From Pirellula sp. (GTDB taxonomy: Bacteria > Planctomycetota > Planctomycetia > Pirellulales > Lacipirellulaceae), in assembly GCA_013822725.1 (NCBI GenBank), contig PNKX01000003.1, positions 204,168 through 268,167 on the forward strand: a stretch of 64,000 bases of DNA, written 5' to 3'. Below, in pieces: positions 9,303 to 19,077 of this stretch. The stretch's first letter is position 1; each line of letters starts with the position of its first letter. Below the pieces are notes generated by a model that did not search any database, was not told the DNA's origin, and worked only from the letters and a program-made list of their open reading frames with translations. Both the position numbers and the translations under genes were made by a program.

Positions 9303-9490
9303 TAGCCGGTGGTCAACGACGCGCTGGAGCGTTGATAAAGACTAACCACTAAGGCACGAAGGACACAAAGACGCACTAAGAAAGACAAGTATCTGGGAGC
9401 GTTGACATCGTCGTCAGATTTGTCGCTCTTTTCTTTCCTTGCATTCCTTGGTGATTCTTGGTGATCTTCGTGTCTTGGTGGTTAATCTTC
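9303..9490. repeat. Half of a TAGCCG element followed by a long fold-back (ACCACTAAGGCACGAAGGA family)
   Basis: The first 30 bp resemble the TAGCCGCGG…GCCGGAGC element found at other stop codons. Then ACCACTAAGGCACGAAGGAC on the left is mirrored by GATCTTCGTGTCTTGGTGGT near 9465-9484. Relatives with the same reading (GGC…AAGGA…CACAAAG) lie at 17108-17253, 34255-34416 and 39610-39778. A single arm lies at 23950-23990. It separates two convergent genes. Confidence 0.65.
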
Positions 9491-9525
9491 CGAACCCTAT
9501 CGCAGATCAACGACACTCGACAACC

Positions 9526-10296
9526 CTACGACACGGTCGCCGCCGTGGCCGAGATTCGCTCCATCATCCAGCGGTCCATGTCCGACAGCATCGCGGTCGT
9601 CAATTCGTCGTCGCCCGGATATTGCCGCAGCGCGAGCGAGAAGCCCGCCGAGTGGAGCAACCGCAAATCGCTCACGACGTCGGCTTGCGGGTAGAACTCG
9701 CTGTCGCGGCAACTCGCCAACAGAATCGGCAAGCCGCGGGCTTCCTTCACGCGGTTGAGCGGGGCGTCGCGTCGCGGCATGGCGCCGCCGATGGAAATGA
9801 CGCCGGCAAACAGTTCGGGATACCGCAGCGCCAAGCGGAGCGCCATCGTGCCGCCGCTTCCTTGACCGGCGATAAAGACGCGGTCGGCGTGCACGTTGAA
9901 GCGGCGCTTGGCCGCGTCGATGCACTCGGTCACACGTTCGGACGCTTCGCAGGCCGACTCGGGGCAATGTTCCCAGCTGTAACCATGTCGACCCGATTCA
10001 GCGCCAACGCCGCGAGCCGCCGCGGCCACGTAGTTCCGTACGCTCACGTGCGGCATCAGCTGTCGCAGTTCACGTTCGCTGCCGCCGTCATCGTGCAGCC
10101 AGATCAGCAGCGGATAGGCATAGCCGCGCTCGTAGTGGAGCGGAGCGAAGAGAGCATAGTGGGGAGCCGCCGCCCGATCGCGTCGCCGCGGCGCGACCTT
10201 GGTCGACGTCGTCGGCTGCTTAGCGAACGTGAGGGGAGATTCGAACGGAGATGAAAGTTGAAAACTCGACGCCTTAGAAGTTTGCAGGCGATTCAT
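9526..10296 (-). CDS. Alpha/beta hydrolase of the phospholipase/carboxylesterase type
   Basis: A 256-residue protein. A disordered N-terminus (about 45 residues) is followed by an esterase-like core: PLLIWLHDDGGSE, the HG-like oxyanion region, then VFIAGQGSGGTMALRLALRYP, in which the G-x-S-x-G serine is the probable nucleophile. A later DSEFYP section would carry the acidic residue. I could not place the catalytic His with certainty. The closest general class is the dienelactone hydrolase/carboxylesterase group. No secretion signal is visible. It is transcribed towards the endonuclease-fold gene. Confidence 0.72.
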   Translation of the reverse strand: MNRLQTSKASSFQLSSPFESPLTFAKQPTTSTKVAPRRRDRAAAPHYALFAPLHYERGYAYPLLIWLHDDGGSERELRQLMPHVSVRNYVAAAARGVGAESGRHGYSWEHCPESACEASERVTECIDAAKRRFNVHADRVFIAGQGSGGTMALRLALRYPELFAGVISIGGAMPRRDAPLNRVKEARGLPILLASCRDSEFYPQADVVSDLRLLHSAGFSLALRQYPGDDELTTAMLSDMDRWMMERISATAATVS

Positions 10297-10681
10297 AGTT
10301 TCTGTCGTCGGGGTCTGGCTGGGATCGCAGCGACATCACGTTCTGTTGAACGGGGCGGCGTTACGACTTGGGTTTGTAAACGACTGAGCGGCGCGTGTCA
10401 ATTCCGTCAGATTACGGCCGCGAAAAACCGCGCGTGCTAGCGTTGACGCGCGAATCATTAGCCGTCCCATCCTGGGACGAAGCGAGCATCATGCGCTGGA
10501 AAGCCGAATCCTTCGACAGATAAATTCGACCTCTGAATCCCGGCGTGCGGCTCATGCGTTCACGCCAAACGCTTCAGCCCTTGCGGCAACGCATGACAGC
10601 CACCGGCTCTGCCGGTGGACGCACATCGCGGGATCGACGCTATCGCAGATTCGCCCACCGGCGAAGCCAGTGGCTTTGAAA
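10297..10681. repeat. Intergenic stretch with one palindromic repeat (10597-10676)
   Basis: Between the esterase and malate dehydrogenase, AGCCACCGGCTCTGCCGGTGG is partly mirrored by CCCACCGGCGAAGCCAGTGG about 50 bp later. The remaining 300 bp hold no open frame with coding character and no recognised RNA. The palindrome begins right after the mdh stop and may serve as its terminator. Confidence 0.5.
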
Positions 10682-11650
<969 letters not shown>

Positions 11651-11739
11651 TTATGATGGCAATGCGGATCGCTGACAAGTCGACGCCAACCGCTGCCGCA
11701 AAGTATCGCGCCAGCGGCAAACCGCCGCAAGGGGCTAAG

Positions 11740-11858
11740 TAGCCGCGGCTCAACGAGCCGCCGGAGAGGCGATAGAAAGAGTTGATGAAGTGCGCAAAGC
11801 ACCCAAGAAGAAAACCGCCATTCGTCACCGCTCCGGCCGGTCGTTGACCGGCGGCTAC
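11740..11858. repeat. Palindromic element, TAGCCGCGGCTCAACGAGCC family
   Basis: TAGCCGCGGCTCAACGAGCC at the left is mirrored by GGCCGGTCGTTGACCGGCGG plus CTAC at the right. The right end supplies the TAG stop of the thioredoxin-like gene (complement of 11855-11857). Other members: 18814-18971, 20563-20717, 45042-45162, 46505-46627, and halves at 9303 and 30541-30567. Confidence 0.8.
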
Positions 11859-12454
11859 CGCCGTAGCGGCTGCTCGAGCACCGCATACCTCTGCAGAGCC
11901 GCTTGCAGCGACTGCGAGAGCGCCGGCGCCCCTTGCCAGCCGGTCAATCGCCCCAGCGAAGTTCCCGCCGGCGAAATAATTTCGAGCGTCGGATAGCCCG
12001 AAAGCTGCAGCCGCTGGCAAACGGCCGGTTCCTCGTCGGCATCCACCAGCACGCAGACGAATTGCGTCGCGAGTTGGGCGACCGCCGGATCGGTGAAGGT
12101 CGTCCCCTCCATCTTGCGGCAGTAGGTACACCAGTGGGCGGTGAAAAAGACGAGCGCCGGCTGATTTCGCTCGGTCGCGACCTTCCGGCCGAGTTCCCAC
12201 CCCTTCACAAAGGTGATCGCCCCGCGCTGCGTCACCATGCTGGGGTCGAGCACCGTCAATGGCGCCATGCTGGCGCCGTCGGGGCCGACCGTTTCAATGC
12301 ATCCCGCCAACGGGATGCAAGCCGTGCTAAGAATCGCCGCCGCTAGCAACCACCGAGAACGGATCGACAAACTCACAGCGCGCAGTTTCCACGAGGATCG
12401 GGCGGGGGAGGGGGGATAGCGGTTTTTATCGCCCACGACCGACGTCGCCTTCAT
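11855..12454 (-). CDS. Thioredoxin-fold lipoprotein
   Basis: A 199-residue protein with a thioredoxin domain in the second half. It has FFTAHWCTYCRKMEGTTF, with the redox pair C-T-Y-C, then a cis-proline region LSGYPTLEII. N-terminally, LLAAAILSTACIPLAGC ends in a lipobox, so the mature form should be anchored in a membrane and face the periplasm. The ATG at 12454 places this signal at about residue 35, late for a signal peptide. A GTG near VSLSIRSRWLL may be the true start. It probably assists disulfide or cytochrome maturation, which is inferred. Confidence 0.78.
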   Translation of the reverse strand: MKATSVVGDKNRYPPSPARSSWKLRAVSLSIRSRWLLAAAILSTACIPLAGCIETVGPDGASMAPLTVLDPSMVTQRGAITFVKGWELGRKVATERNQPALVFFTAHWCTYCRKMEGTTFTDPAVAQLATQFVCVLVDADEEPAVCQRLQLSGYPTLEIISPAGTSLGRLTGWQGAPALSQSLQAALQRYAVLEQPLRR

Positions 12455-12792
12455 CGCGACGCGAATAGGTCACGTTGTAACGCAACGCCGCCCCGCGCAA
12501 CCCTTGCGGCACGCAAACTCTGCCATGTGCTGGCGCCGCTTACCCGCTCGCCACACCGTCACGCCCATTTAGCCCCGCCCGCTCGCGGCGGGTTCGCGCC
12601 GCCAATATGCGCGGGCTACCGCCCGCGGCTAAATGGGTCGTTTGAATCGGCGCGCCATCTCGCGGGGACATGCGAGTTTTGTCACGCGCCAACGACCTGG
12701 ACACTTTCTTTATCGTCACCTACGATCCCCGCCCCTTGTCACCGTCGCGCCAGCATGGCGTCGACCACGATTACGCGCGAACCAAAATCTGC
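12455..12792. other. Gap upstream of flhA with one palindrome (12564-12637)
   Basis: CCCATTTAGCC at 12564 is mirrored by GGCTAAATGGG at 12627-12637, enclosing CG-rich inner arms. This lies between the divergent thioredoxin-like and flhA genes. I looked for a -24/-12 promoter like the one before flgB. GGCACG occurs at about 12508, but the matching GC is two bases too far, so none is claimed. Confidence 0.5.
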
Positions 12793-14877
12793 ATGGCCTC
12801 CGGACCGATCACCGCACTCGACTGGCTCCATCGCCGGCAAGATCTCATCTTGCCGTTGGGGATCATTGCCAGCGTGCTGGTGATTCTCGTGCCGCTGCCG
12901 ACGGCGCTGCTCGACGTGTTGCTCTCGGCCAACATCGCCCTCTCGGTGATGGTGCTGCTGACGACCATCTACGTTCGCACGCCGCTTGAATTCAGCATCT
13001 TCCCCACCGTGCTGCTCGCGACGACGCTCGCGCGGTTGGTGCTCAACATTGCCACGACGCGCCTCATCCTGACCCACGCCGCGACGCAGAAAGAAGAAGC
13101 GGCCGGCGGCGTGATCATGGCCTTCGCCAACTTTGTCGCCGGCGACGGCAGCATCGTCGTCGGCATCATCATTTTCGTGATCATCATCGTGATTCAGTTC
13201 ATCGTGATCACGAAGGGCGCCACCCGTATCAGCGAAGTCGGCGCCCGCTTCGCTTTGGACGGCATGCCCGGCAAGCAGATGGCGATCGACGCCGATCTCA
13301 ACGCCGGCACGATCGACGAAAAAGAAGCCCAGCGCCGCCGCGAAGAAATCACCCAGCAGGCCGACTTCTACGGTTCGATGGACGGCGCCAGCAAGTTCGT
13401 CCGCGGCGACGCCATCGCCGGCATCCTCATCACGATCATCAACATCTTCGGCGGACTCGCTATCGGCGTGCTGCAATACGGCATGCCGTTCAGCGAGGCC
13501 GCGACGCTCTTCACGCGGCTCACCATCGGCGACGGTCTGGTGAGCCAAGTCCCGGCGTTCTTGATTTCGCTCGCCGCCGGCTTGCTAGTAACGCGTAGCA
13601 CGCAGAAGTCGAATCTGCCTGAGTTGTTCATCACGCAGCTTTTCTCGCGACCGCAGGCGCTGGCCATCACTGGCTGCTTCCTCGCGATCCTCATCGCCAC
13701 CGACCTGCCGCGGACGCCGCTGCTGATCCTCGCCGCCTCCTGCCTCGGCATGGCGCGGATGATGAACCAAACCGAAAAGAAGAAAATCGTCAGCGACGCA
13801 CAAATCGCCGCGACACCCAAGCCTGCCGCCGAAGAGCGGATCGAAGACTATCTCACCATCGACCCGATGGAGATCGAAGTCGGCGTCGGGCTCATCCGCC
13901 TCGCCGATCCCAAACGCGGCGGCGACCTGCTGGAGCGGATTCAACGCGTTCGTCAAAGCGTCGCCAGCGAAATCGGCATCATCATGCCGAAGGTTCGCAT
14001 CCGCGACAACATGCGGCTCGACCCCAACGAGTACCGCATCAAGATCGCCGACATGACGGTTGCCAACGACCGCGTCGAGCCAAGCCAACTTCTGGCGATC
14101 GACTCCGGCCTCACCACCGGCCCCGTCGAAGGGATCGCCACCCGCGATCCCGCCTTCGGCGCCGACGCCCGCTGGATTCATCCGTCGCGTAAAGACGAAG
14201 CCGAGATGCGCGGCTTCACTGTCGTCGAGCCAGGCGCCGTGATCGCGACGCATATGACCGAGGTCTGCCGTCGCCACGCCGACGAGATCCTCACGCGCGA
14301 CGCCGCGAAACACCTCATCGACGAACTCAAAGCAACGCACCCCACGGTGGTAAGCGAACTGATCCCCAGCGTGATGACGCTCGCCGAGGTCCAATCGGTC
14401 CTCCACCACCTCCTGCGCGAACACGTCCCGATCCGCCAGCTCAGCCTGATCCTCGAAACGCTCGGCGACTACGCCCCGCGGACGAAGGATCCGATCCTGC
14501 TCTCCGAATACGTCCGCCACCGCCTCGCGCGACAGATCTGCACCCGCTACCGCAACGCCGAGGGAAAGATCCACGTCATCGCCCTCGACCCGGCGATGGA
14601 AGAACGAATCCGCGCCGGCTTCGACCACAACGAACGGGGCATGTTCATCCGCATGGCGCCGCAAGCGATCGAAGCGACCTGCCAGTCGATCGGCGCGCAG
14701 CTGCAAAAGCTCACTGCCGCCGGCCACACGCCGATCGTGCTCGTCAGCCCGCAGATCCGCGCCGCGCTCAAACAAATCACCGAGAACCACATTCCGCAGC
14801 TCGTCGTCCTCAGTTTCAACGAAATCACCCGCGACACGAACGTGATGACCCTTGGCCTCGCATCAGATCACGCCTAA
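12793..14877 (+). CDS. flhA: Flagellar export-gate protein FlhA
   Basis: FlhA is the large inner-membrane component of the flagellar type III export apparatus. From the ATG at 12793 the product is 694 residues, the usual size. The frame extends 41 codons upstream, but those residues are unlike the family. The N-terminal half has about eight membrane segments and the signature segment FSIFPTVLLATTLARLVLNIATTRLIL. It continues with EVGARFALDGMPGKQMAID, the FHIPEP hallmark, and the soluble C-terminal domain ends at about residue 694. flhF starts 44 bp downstream, past a 27-bp repeat. Confidence 0.97.
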   Translation: MASGPITALDWLHRRQDLILPLGIIASVLVILVPLPTALLDVLLSANIALSVMVLLTTIYVRTPLEFSIFPTVLLATTLARLVLNIATTRLILTHAATQKEEAAGGVIMAFANFVAGDGSIVVGIIIFVIIIVIQFIVITKGATRISEVGARFALDGMPGKQMAIDADLNAGTIDEKEAQRRREEITQQADFYGSMDGASKFVRGDAIAGILITIINIFGGLAIGVLQYGMPFSEAATLFTRLTIGDGLVSQVPAFLISLAAGLLVTRSTQKSNLPELFITQLFSRPQALAITGCFLAILIATDLPRTPLLILAASCLGMARMMNQTEKKKIVSDAQIAATPKPAAEERIEDYLTIDPMEIEVGVGLIRLADPKRGGDLLERIQRVRQSVASEIGIIMPKVRIRDNMRLDPNEYRIKIADMTVANDRVEPSQLLAIDSGLTTGPVEGIATRDPAFGADARWIHPSRKDEAEMRGFTVVEPGAVIATHMTEVCRRHADEILTRDAAKHLIDELKATHPTVVSELIPSVMTLAEVQSVLHHLLREHVPIRQLSLILETLGDYAPRTKDPILLSEYVRHRLARQICTRYRNAEGKIHVIALDPAMEERIRAGFDHNERGMFIRMAPQAIEATCQSIGAQLQKLTAAGHTPIVLVSPQIRAALKQITENHIPQLVVLSFNEITRDTNVMTLGLASDHA

Positions 14878-14878
14878 A

Positions 14879-14905
14879 CAGCGAGCCGGGTCGTCCCGAC
14901 CCCGG
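14879..14905. repeat. 27-bp repeat also present inside the CDS at 46700
   Basis: A GGGTCG-TCC-CGACCC hairpin core with flanks, starting CAGCGAGCC and ending CCCCGG, lies between flhA and flhF. The same 27 bases occur at 46906-46932, inside a reading frame. Here it would form a small stem just before the flhF leader. Confidence 0.75.
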
Positions 14906-14921
14906 TGAGTAAAAAACTCCC

Positions 14922-16151
14922 ATGGAAATCAAAACCTTCCGCGCCAAAACGATGCCCCTAGCCCTCGACCTAGTTCGCCAAGAACTCGGTCCCGAGGCGA
15001 TGGTGCTCCACACGCGCGAACGCCACGCGAGCCTCCTCGGTCGCCTCTTCATCGGCCGGAGCTACGAGATCGCCGCAACGCAGGTAGAACGTGAAGAGAA
15101 GAAGGAAGGACACGCCAAGCGTGCGGGCGCGACCCATGCTTCACAGGCCGCCGGGCAGGGGAGAGCCGCTGACACCTACGCCGCCGTCGCCACGCTCGAA
15201 CGCCCCCAACACGACCAATCCGACACCGGCCTCGATCTCACCTCGCTCCAGCCGGCATCGAGCATTCAGCACCCAGCATCGACGCGCCAAATCGCCGAAC
15301 TCGAATCGCTCCTCACTCAACTCCGCGCTCGCAATGGCCAACCGCCGCGCCGCCCGGCGCCCTCGGCCCTCTTCGATCTCTATACCGATCTGATAGAAGC
15401 CGAAGTCGACGAAGCGGTCGCCCGTGAGTTGGTCGACCGCCTCCGCCGCGAGCCCGGCCTCGAAGCCGCCGAAAGTCGCGTCGCTCGGCAGCGCCTCGCC
15501 CAACTGCTGCAAAGCGAAATCCAAGTCACCGGCCCGATTCAAGTCGCGAGCGGCGCTGGCCGCGTTGTCGCCCTGGTCGGCCCCACCGGCGTCGGCAAGA
15601 CGACCACGATCGCCAAGCTCGCCGCGAACTATCGCCTGAAAGAAGGCCACCGCGTTGGCCTGATCACCGTCGACACCTACCGCATCGCCGCCGTCGAGCA
15701 GCTGCGCACCTACGCCGAGATCATCGACCTGCCGATGGAAGTCGTCAGCACGCCGCGCGAAATGCGCGAGGCGGTCGCGAAGATGCGAGACTTCGACCTC
15801 GTCCTCATGGATACAGCCGGCCGCAGCCCGCGCGACGAAGTGCGCATCCGCGAGCTCCGCAGCATGCTGGCCGAGGCCGAACCGAACGAAGTCCACCTCG
15901 TTCTCAGCGCCGCCGCGAGCGCTCGCAGCCTCGTCGCCGCCGCCGAAAAGTTCATCCCCGTCGGCGTCACCGCCGCGATCGTCACAAAGATCGACGAAGC
16001 GACGGCGCTCGGCAACATCCTGTCGCTCGCCCGTACCTGCAAACTGCCGTTCAGTTACCTTACTGACGGGCAGAACGTGCCGGATGACATCAACGTCGCG
16101 GAGCCGGCGGCGTTGGCGCAACTGATTTTGAACGTGTCGACCACCGCGTAA
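14922..16151 (+). CDS. flhF: Flagellar SRP-type GTPase FlhF
   Basis: FlhF controls the place and number of flagella and belongs to the SRP GTPases. The 409-residue protein has an N-terminal region with FRAKTMPLALDLVRQELGPEA, a variable linker (about 55-135), and a GTPase domain. G1 is VALVGPTGVGKTTTIAKLAA at about 211-230. VDTYRIAAVEQLRTYAEI, the SRP insertion hallmark, follows, then DLVLMDTAGRSPRDE as G3 and TKIDEAT as G4. Part of the linker (ASSIQHPAST, about 15240-15290) reads like a dispersed CAGCATC-type repeat inserted in frame. It is followed by flhG after 49 bp. Confidence 0.95.
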   Translation: MEIKTFRAKTMPLALDLVRQELGPEAMVLHTRERHASLLGRLFIGRSYEIAATQVEREEKKEGHAKRAGATHASQAAGQGRAADTYAAVATLERPQHDQSDTGLDLTSLQPASSIQHPASTRQIAELESLLTQLRARNGQPPRRPAPSALFDLYTDLIEAEVDEAVARELVDRLRREPGLEAAESRVARQRLAQLLQSEIQVTGPIQVASGAGRVVALVGPTGVGKTTTIAKLAANYRLKEGHRVGLITVDTYRIAAVEQLRTYAEIIDLPMEVVSTPREMREAVAKMRDFDLVLMDTAGRSPRDEVRIRELRSMLAEAEPNEVHLVLSAAASARSLVAAAEKFIPVGVTAAIVTKIDEATALGNILSLARTCKLPFSYLTDGQNVPDDINVAEPAALAQLILNVSTTA

Positions 16152-16181
16152 CCCCCGGTTTGAAGAACCGGGGGCTAAATA
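16149..16181. repeat. Short palindrome ending GGGGGCTAA, starting at the flhF stop
   Basis: CCCCCGGTT and AACCGGGGG face each other across GAAG, and the first base follows the flhF stop codon TAA directly. A copy identical over about 25 bases lies at 18664-18693. Its position at the stop suggests a role in mRNA 3' structure. Confidence 0.7.
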
Positions 16182-16200
16182 ACTTATTCTGAATTTCCCA

Positions 16201-17127
16201 ATGCCCGACCAAGCCGCTCAACTCCGCAAGCTCGTCCGCGTCGCCGCACAGGCCGATCCGTCGCTTGCGCCGGGCGGACCGATCGTCGCCGTCAGCGGTG
16301 GCCGCGCGGAGATGGGAACCACGACCGTCGCCTGCCAACTTGCTCGCGAACTCGCCCGCCTGGGCAAGCAGGTGGTGCTGATCGACGCCAACGTCCTCCG
16401 GCCCGGCGCCGCCGCCCACTTCGGCCTTCGCTCCGACGCCGATGACAACATCGACGCGATCCTCCGCGGCGCCCGTCGCGCCGTCGAGGTCCTCGTCGAC
16501 GTCGAACAAGGCCTCCGCCTCCTCCCCGGCATCATGCCCGGCGAACTCCCCCCACCCCTCGACCGCCAGGCCGTCGACCACTTCGCCAGCGAGCTGTTGG
16601 CCTTGAGCCAACAGTCCGACGCCATCCTCATCGACGCCGGCAGCGGCATGAACCCCTGGGTCGACCGCCTCTGGCAACTCGCCCGCCAGGTGTTGCTGGT
16701 CGCTACGCCCGAATCAGAATCGTTCCTCGACGCCTACGCCGCGGTGAAGCTGTCGCAACACCACCGCCACGACGGCAAGATTCGCCTCCTGCTCAATCGC
16801 ACGGTCGACGACTGGGAACTCGCCCCGCTAGCAACCCGCTTCGAAGACACCTGCACGAAGTTCCTGCGGCTCACCCCCAAACCAGCCGCGGCGCTCCCCG
16901 AATTCCTCAGAACCAAGCAGCCGCGGGACAACGCCCCGCCAGAGCGTCCCACCGATCCCCAGTCAGCATTCGTCCCCGACGAACCCTTCCGCCGAGCGAC
17001 GCGGCTGCTAGCCGCTGACCTCGCCGCCGACTTCCGCGTCGCGGCGCTGCGACTCGTGAAACCGAAACAACTCACTGCTAGCTCGTTCCAGTACACAGAC
17101 AAAAGAGATCTCTCGCAAAGGCGCTAA
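16201..17127 (+). CDS. flhG: MinD-like FlhG homologue with a degenerate ATP-binding loop
   Basis: FlhG is the MinD-family partner that limits FlhF. Order and fold support the call: VVLIDANVLRPGAAAHFGL and AILIDAGSGMN are the later nucleotide-site elements, and the region around 175 (VLLVATPESESFLDAYAAVK) is typical. The deviant Walker A loop, normally with two lysines, reads GGRAEMGTTT at residues 33-42 and has neither lysine. That suggests weak or no ATP hydrolysis. The C-terminal eight residues and the stop codon come from a palindromic repeat that begins near 17103, so the native tail may have been replaced. Confidence 0.78.
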   Translation: MPDQAAQLRKLVRVAAQADPSLAPGGPIVAVSGGRAEMGTTTVACQLARELARLGKQVVLIDANVLRPGAAAHFGLRSDADDNIDAILRGARRAVEVLVDVEQGLRLLPGIMPGELPPPLDRQAVDHFASELLALSQQSDAILIDAGSGMNPWVDRLWQLARQVLLVATPESESFLDAYAAVKLSQHHRHDGKIRLLLNRTVDDWELAPLATRFEDTCTKFLRLTPKPAAALPEFLRTKQPRDNAPPERPTDPQSAFVPDEPFRRATRLLAADLAADFRVAALRLVKPKQLTASSFQYTDKRDLSQRR

Positions 17128-17253
17128 GGCGCAAAGGAAACGCAAAGAAGACTGCGTGCTGCTAGCTCAATCGCATCCGTCTCGAACAACAAACTCAATC
17201 CCCGTATTCTTTGCGACCACTTTGCGCCTTCGCGGCTTTGCGAGAGACAACAA
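17103..17253. repeat. Long fold-back, TCTCGCAAAGGCGCTAAGGCG family
   Basis: TCTCGCAAAGGCGCTAAGG… at 17110 is mirrored by …CCTTCGCGGCTTTGCGAGAGA ending at 17252, with a central spacer of about 60 bp. The left arm overlaps the 3' end of flhG and provides its stop codon. It belongs to the same style of elements as 9340-9490 and 34255-34416. Confidence 0.75.
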
Positions 17254-17407
17254 CGACAGCCTACAAAACTCATCGAAAAACTTTTCTTCTCCAAAAACTA
17301 ATCTTCACCGCTCCCCATGCCGATAACACCTAACAGTCGTCCTGACGGCAACCGCCTGTTAATTTGGCGCGATTGCACCGGCTTTAACGCCTCCAGGAAC
17401 TTATCGA

Positions 17408-17647
17408 GTGGCTCGCAAGTACGCCTGCATCATGGCTGCCCTGGGGATGACGATCATCCTCATCCGCTGCCTGAGGGCCGGCGGCGCTTTTGAAGCGGCG
17501 ATCTTGTCAGCCATGTTTTGGGCATTCGTCTACGGTTTCGTCGGCTACGCGATCGGCTCCATCGCCCGCAACACGGTCGACGAATCAGTTCGCCAAAAAC
17601 TAGAACGCGAAATCCACGCCTACAAAAAGCAACACGCTAAACCATAA
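17408..17647 (+). CDS. Small two-helix membrane protein in the flagellar operon
   Basis: A 79-residue protein starting at a GTG. It has one hydrophobic segment at about residues 5-22 and a second at about 28-50 (AAILSAMFWAFVYGFVGYAIGSIA). A charged tail follows, DESVRQKLEREIHAYKKQ. I do not recognise the family. It sits between flhG and fliA on the same strand, so it may be co-expressed with flagellar genes. The tail could form a short coiled coil. Confidence 0.55.
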   Translation: MARKYACIMAALGMTIILIRCLRAGGAFEAAILSAMFWAFVYGFVGYAIGSIARNTVDESVRQKLEREIHAYKKQHAKP

Positions 17648-17702
17648 AACCGCGACCGCCGGTCGCGGTTTACCAACTACAAAGCCGCGACCGGTGGTCG
17701 CG
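17644..17702. repeat. Two short palindromes, CCGCGACCG…CGGTCGCGG
   Basis: AAACCGCGACCG/CGGTCGCGGTTT and GCCGCGACCG/GGTCGCGC occur next to each other right after the small membrane gene. A third copy is at 18614-18638, just after the fliA stop. They flank fliA on both sides. Confidence 0.65.
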
Positions 17703-17810
17703 CACGACGCATACAACGAAATACGAGAACGGATTCTCGTCACGAAATAAGACTGACGCGGCAGAGGCCCCCCCGAGGCGCCTCCCGTGCAGGTCATCAC
17801 GGAGGATGGC

Positions 17811-18611
17811 ATGTCGACGATGATGCTGACCGCGAAGAAGTGCGCCCCCGAGGACATCGCGGACCTATGGGATCAGTTCAAGAAAGATCCCAGCCGCAAG
17901 GAACTACGCAACGCGCTCATTGAGAATTATTTGCCGCTGGTGAAGTACAACGGCGAGCGCATCTGGCAGCGGCTCCCCGACGGCGTCGAACTCGACGATC
18001 TCATCTCCGCCGGCGTCTTCGGCCTGATGGACGCGATCAACGCGTTTGACATGGGCCGCGGCGTCAAATTCGAAACCTACTGCGTTCCCCGTATTCGCGG
18101 CGCGATGCTCGACGAGCTCCGCAGCATGGACTGGGTGCCGCGGCTCGTCCGCTCCAAGGCAAGCAAGCTCAACGAGTGTCTCAAGACGCTCGAAGCATCG
18201 CTCGGCCGCGCTCCGAACGAGAACGAAATCGCCGAGTACATGCAGCTCTCGCTGGTGGAAGTCGAGAAGCTCATCGCCGACGCCAACGCCGTCGGCCTGA
18301 TCAGCCTCAACAAGAAGTGGTACGAGACCGACAGCTATAAGGACGTTCGCGAGATCGACATTCTCGAAGACAAGAAGGGCGAAGACCCGACCCGCCGCAT
18401 CCAAAAGTCCGACTTGATGCGGCTCGTGACCAAGGGCCTCAACCGCAACGAGCGCCTCATCATCATCCTCTACTACTACGAGGAAATGACGATGAAGGAA
18501 ATTGGCGCCACGCTCGACCTGAGCGAAAGCCGCGTGAGCCAAATGCACAGCGCGATTGTCCAGCGCCTGCAGGGCCAACTCGGCCGCCGCCGCCCGGAGT
18601 TTGGTACGTAA
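17811..18611 (+). CDS. fliA: RNA polymerase sigma factor for flagellar genes (FliA, sigma-28)
   Basis: FliA directs transcription of late flagellar genes. The ATG at 17811 is chosen because GGAGG lies five bases upstream. The frame opens 24 bases earlier. Product about 266 residues. Region 2 reads LIENYLPLVKYNGERI…DDLISAGVFGLMDAINAFD…RGVKFETYCVPRIRGAMLDELR, the sigma-28 pattern. Region 3 has ASLGRAPNENEIAEYM. Region 4 has ERLIIILYYYEEMTMKEIGATLDLSESRVSQMHSAI. It closes the flhA-flhF-flhG run. The anti-sigma factor FlgM is not visible here. Confidence 0.95.
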   Translation: MSTMMLTAKKCAPEDIADLWDQFKKDPSRKELRNALIENYLPLVKYNGERIWQRLPDGVELDDLISAGVFGLMDAINAFDMGRGVKFETYCVPRIRGAMLDELRSMDWVPRLVRSKASKLNECLKTLEASLGRAPNENEIAEYMQLSLVEVEKLIADANAVGLISLNKKWYETDSYKDVREIDILEDKKGEDPTRRIQKSDLMRLVTKGLNRNERLIIILYYYEEMTMKEIGATLDLSESRVSQMHSAIVQRLQGQLGRRRPEFGT

Positions 18612-19077
18612 CACAAAGCCGCGACCGGCGGTCGCGGGAACCCTCAAAAACGCGAACCGCATTGGCCCCCGGTTTGAAGAACCGGGGGCTAAGAGCGCCC
18701 TACGAATTTCAGCCGCGGGCCTCTGGTCTCGCCGCAGGTCGACGGTCGACGCCTCCAAAGCGTCTTCCTCCCCGGCCTCCGGCGAACCAAAGGTCCGCGG
18801 CTGATTTTTTTGGTAGCCGCGGGTCAACGACCCGCCGGAGCGGAAAGGGAGAGATTTATGATTTCTGATTTAGGGAGCCACACGCCCCTCCGTCAGGCAA
18901 ATCAGAAATCACAAATGCTACATCAGAAATCTCTCTGCCCCCGCTCCGGCGGCTCGTTGAGCCGCGGCTACAGGCCTCTTCCTTGACTTTTCCCCTCCTG
19001 CACGGTGCAATGGATAGAGCGAAAGCCGCTTTTCTCAGGGGTCCGCGGCCCATTCGCTACCGGCACAGAGCACCTGC
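18612..19077. repeat. 466-bp gap filled with repeats, incl. a TAGCCGCGG element at 18814-18971
   Basis: Three repeats fill the gap: CCGCGACCG… at 18614-18638, CCCCCGGTTTGAAGAACCGG… at 18664-18693, and a fold-back from TAGCCGCGGGTCAACGACCC (18814) to GGCTCGTTGAGCCGCGGCTAC (ending 18971). Inside the last, ATTTCTGATTT is mirrored by AAATCAGAAAT and ATCAGAAATCTCT, so one palindrome contains another. No gene was recognised. Confidence 0.7.

Noticed and set aside
12455..12792. Sigma-54 promoter before flhA
   Set aside because: GGCACG is present near 12508 but the downstream GC is 12, not 10, bases away.
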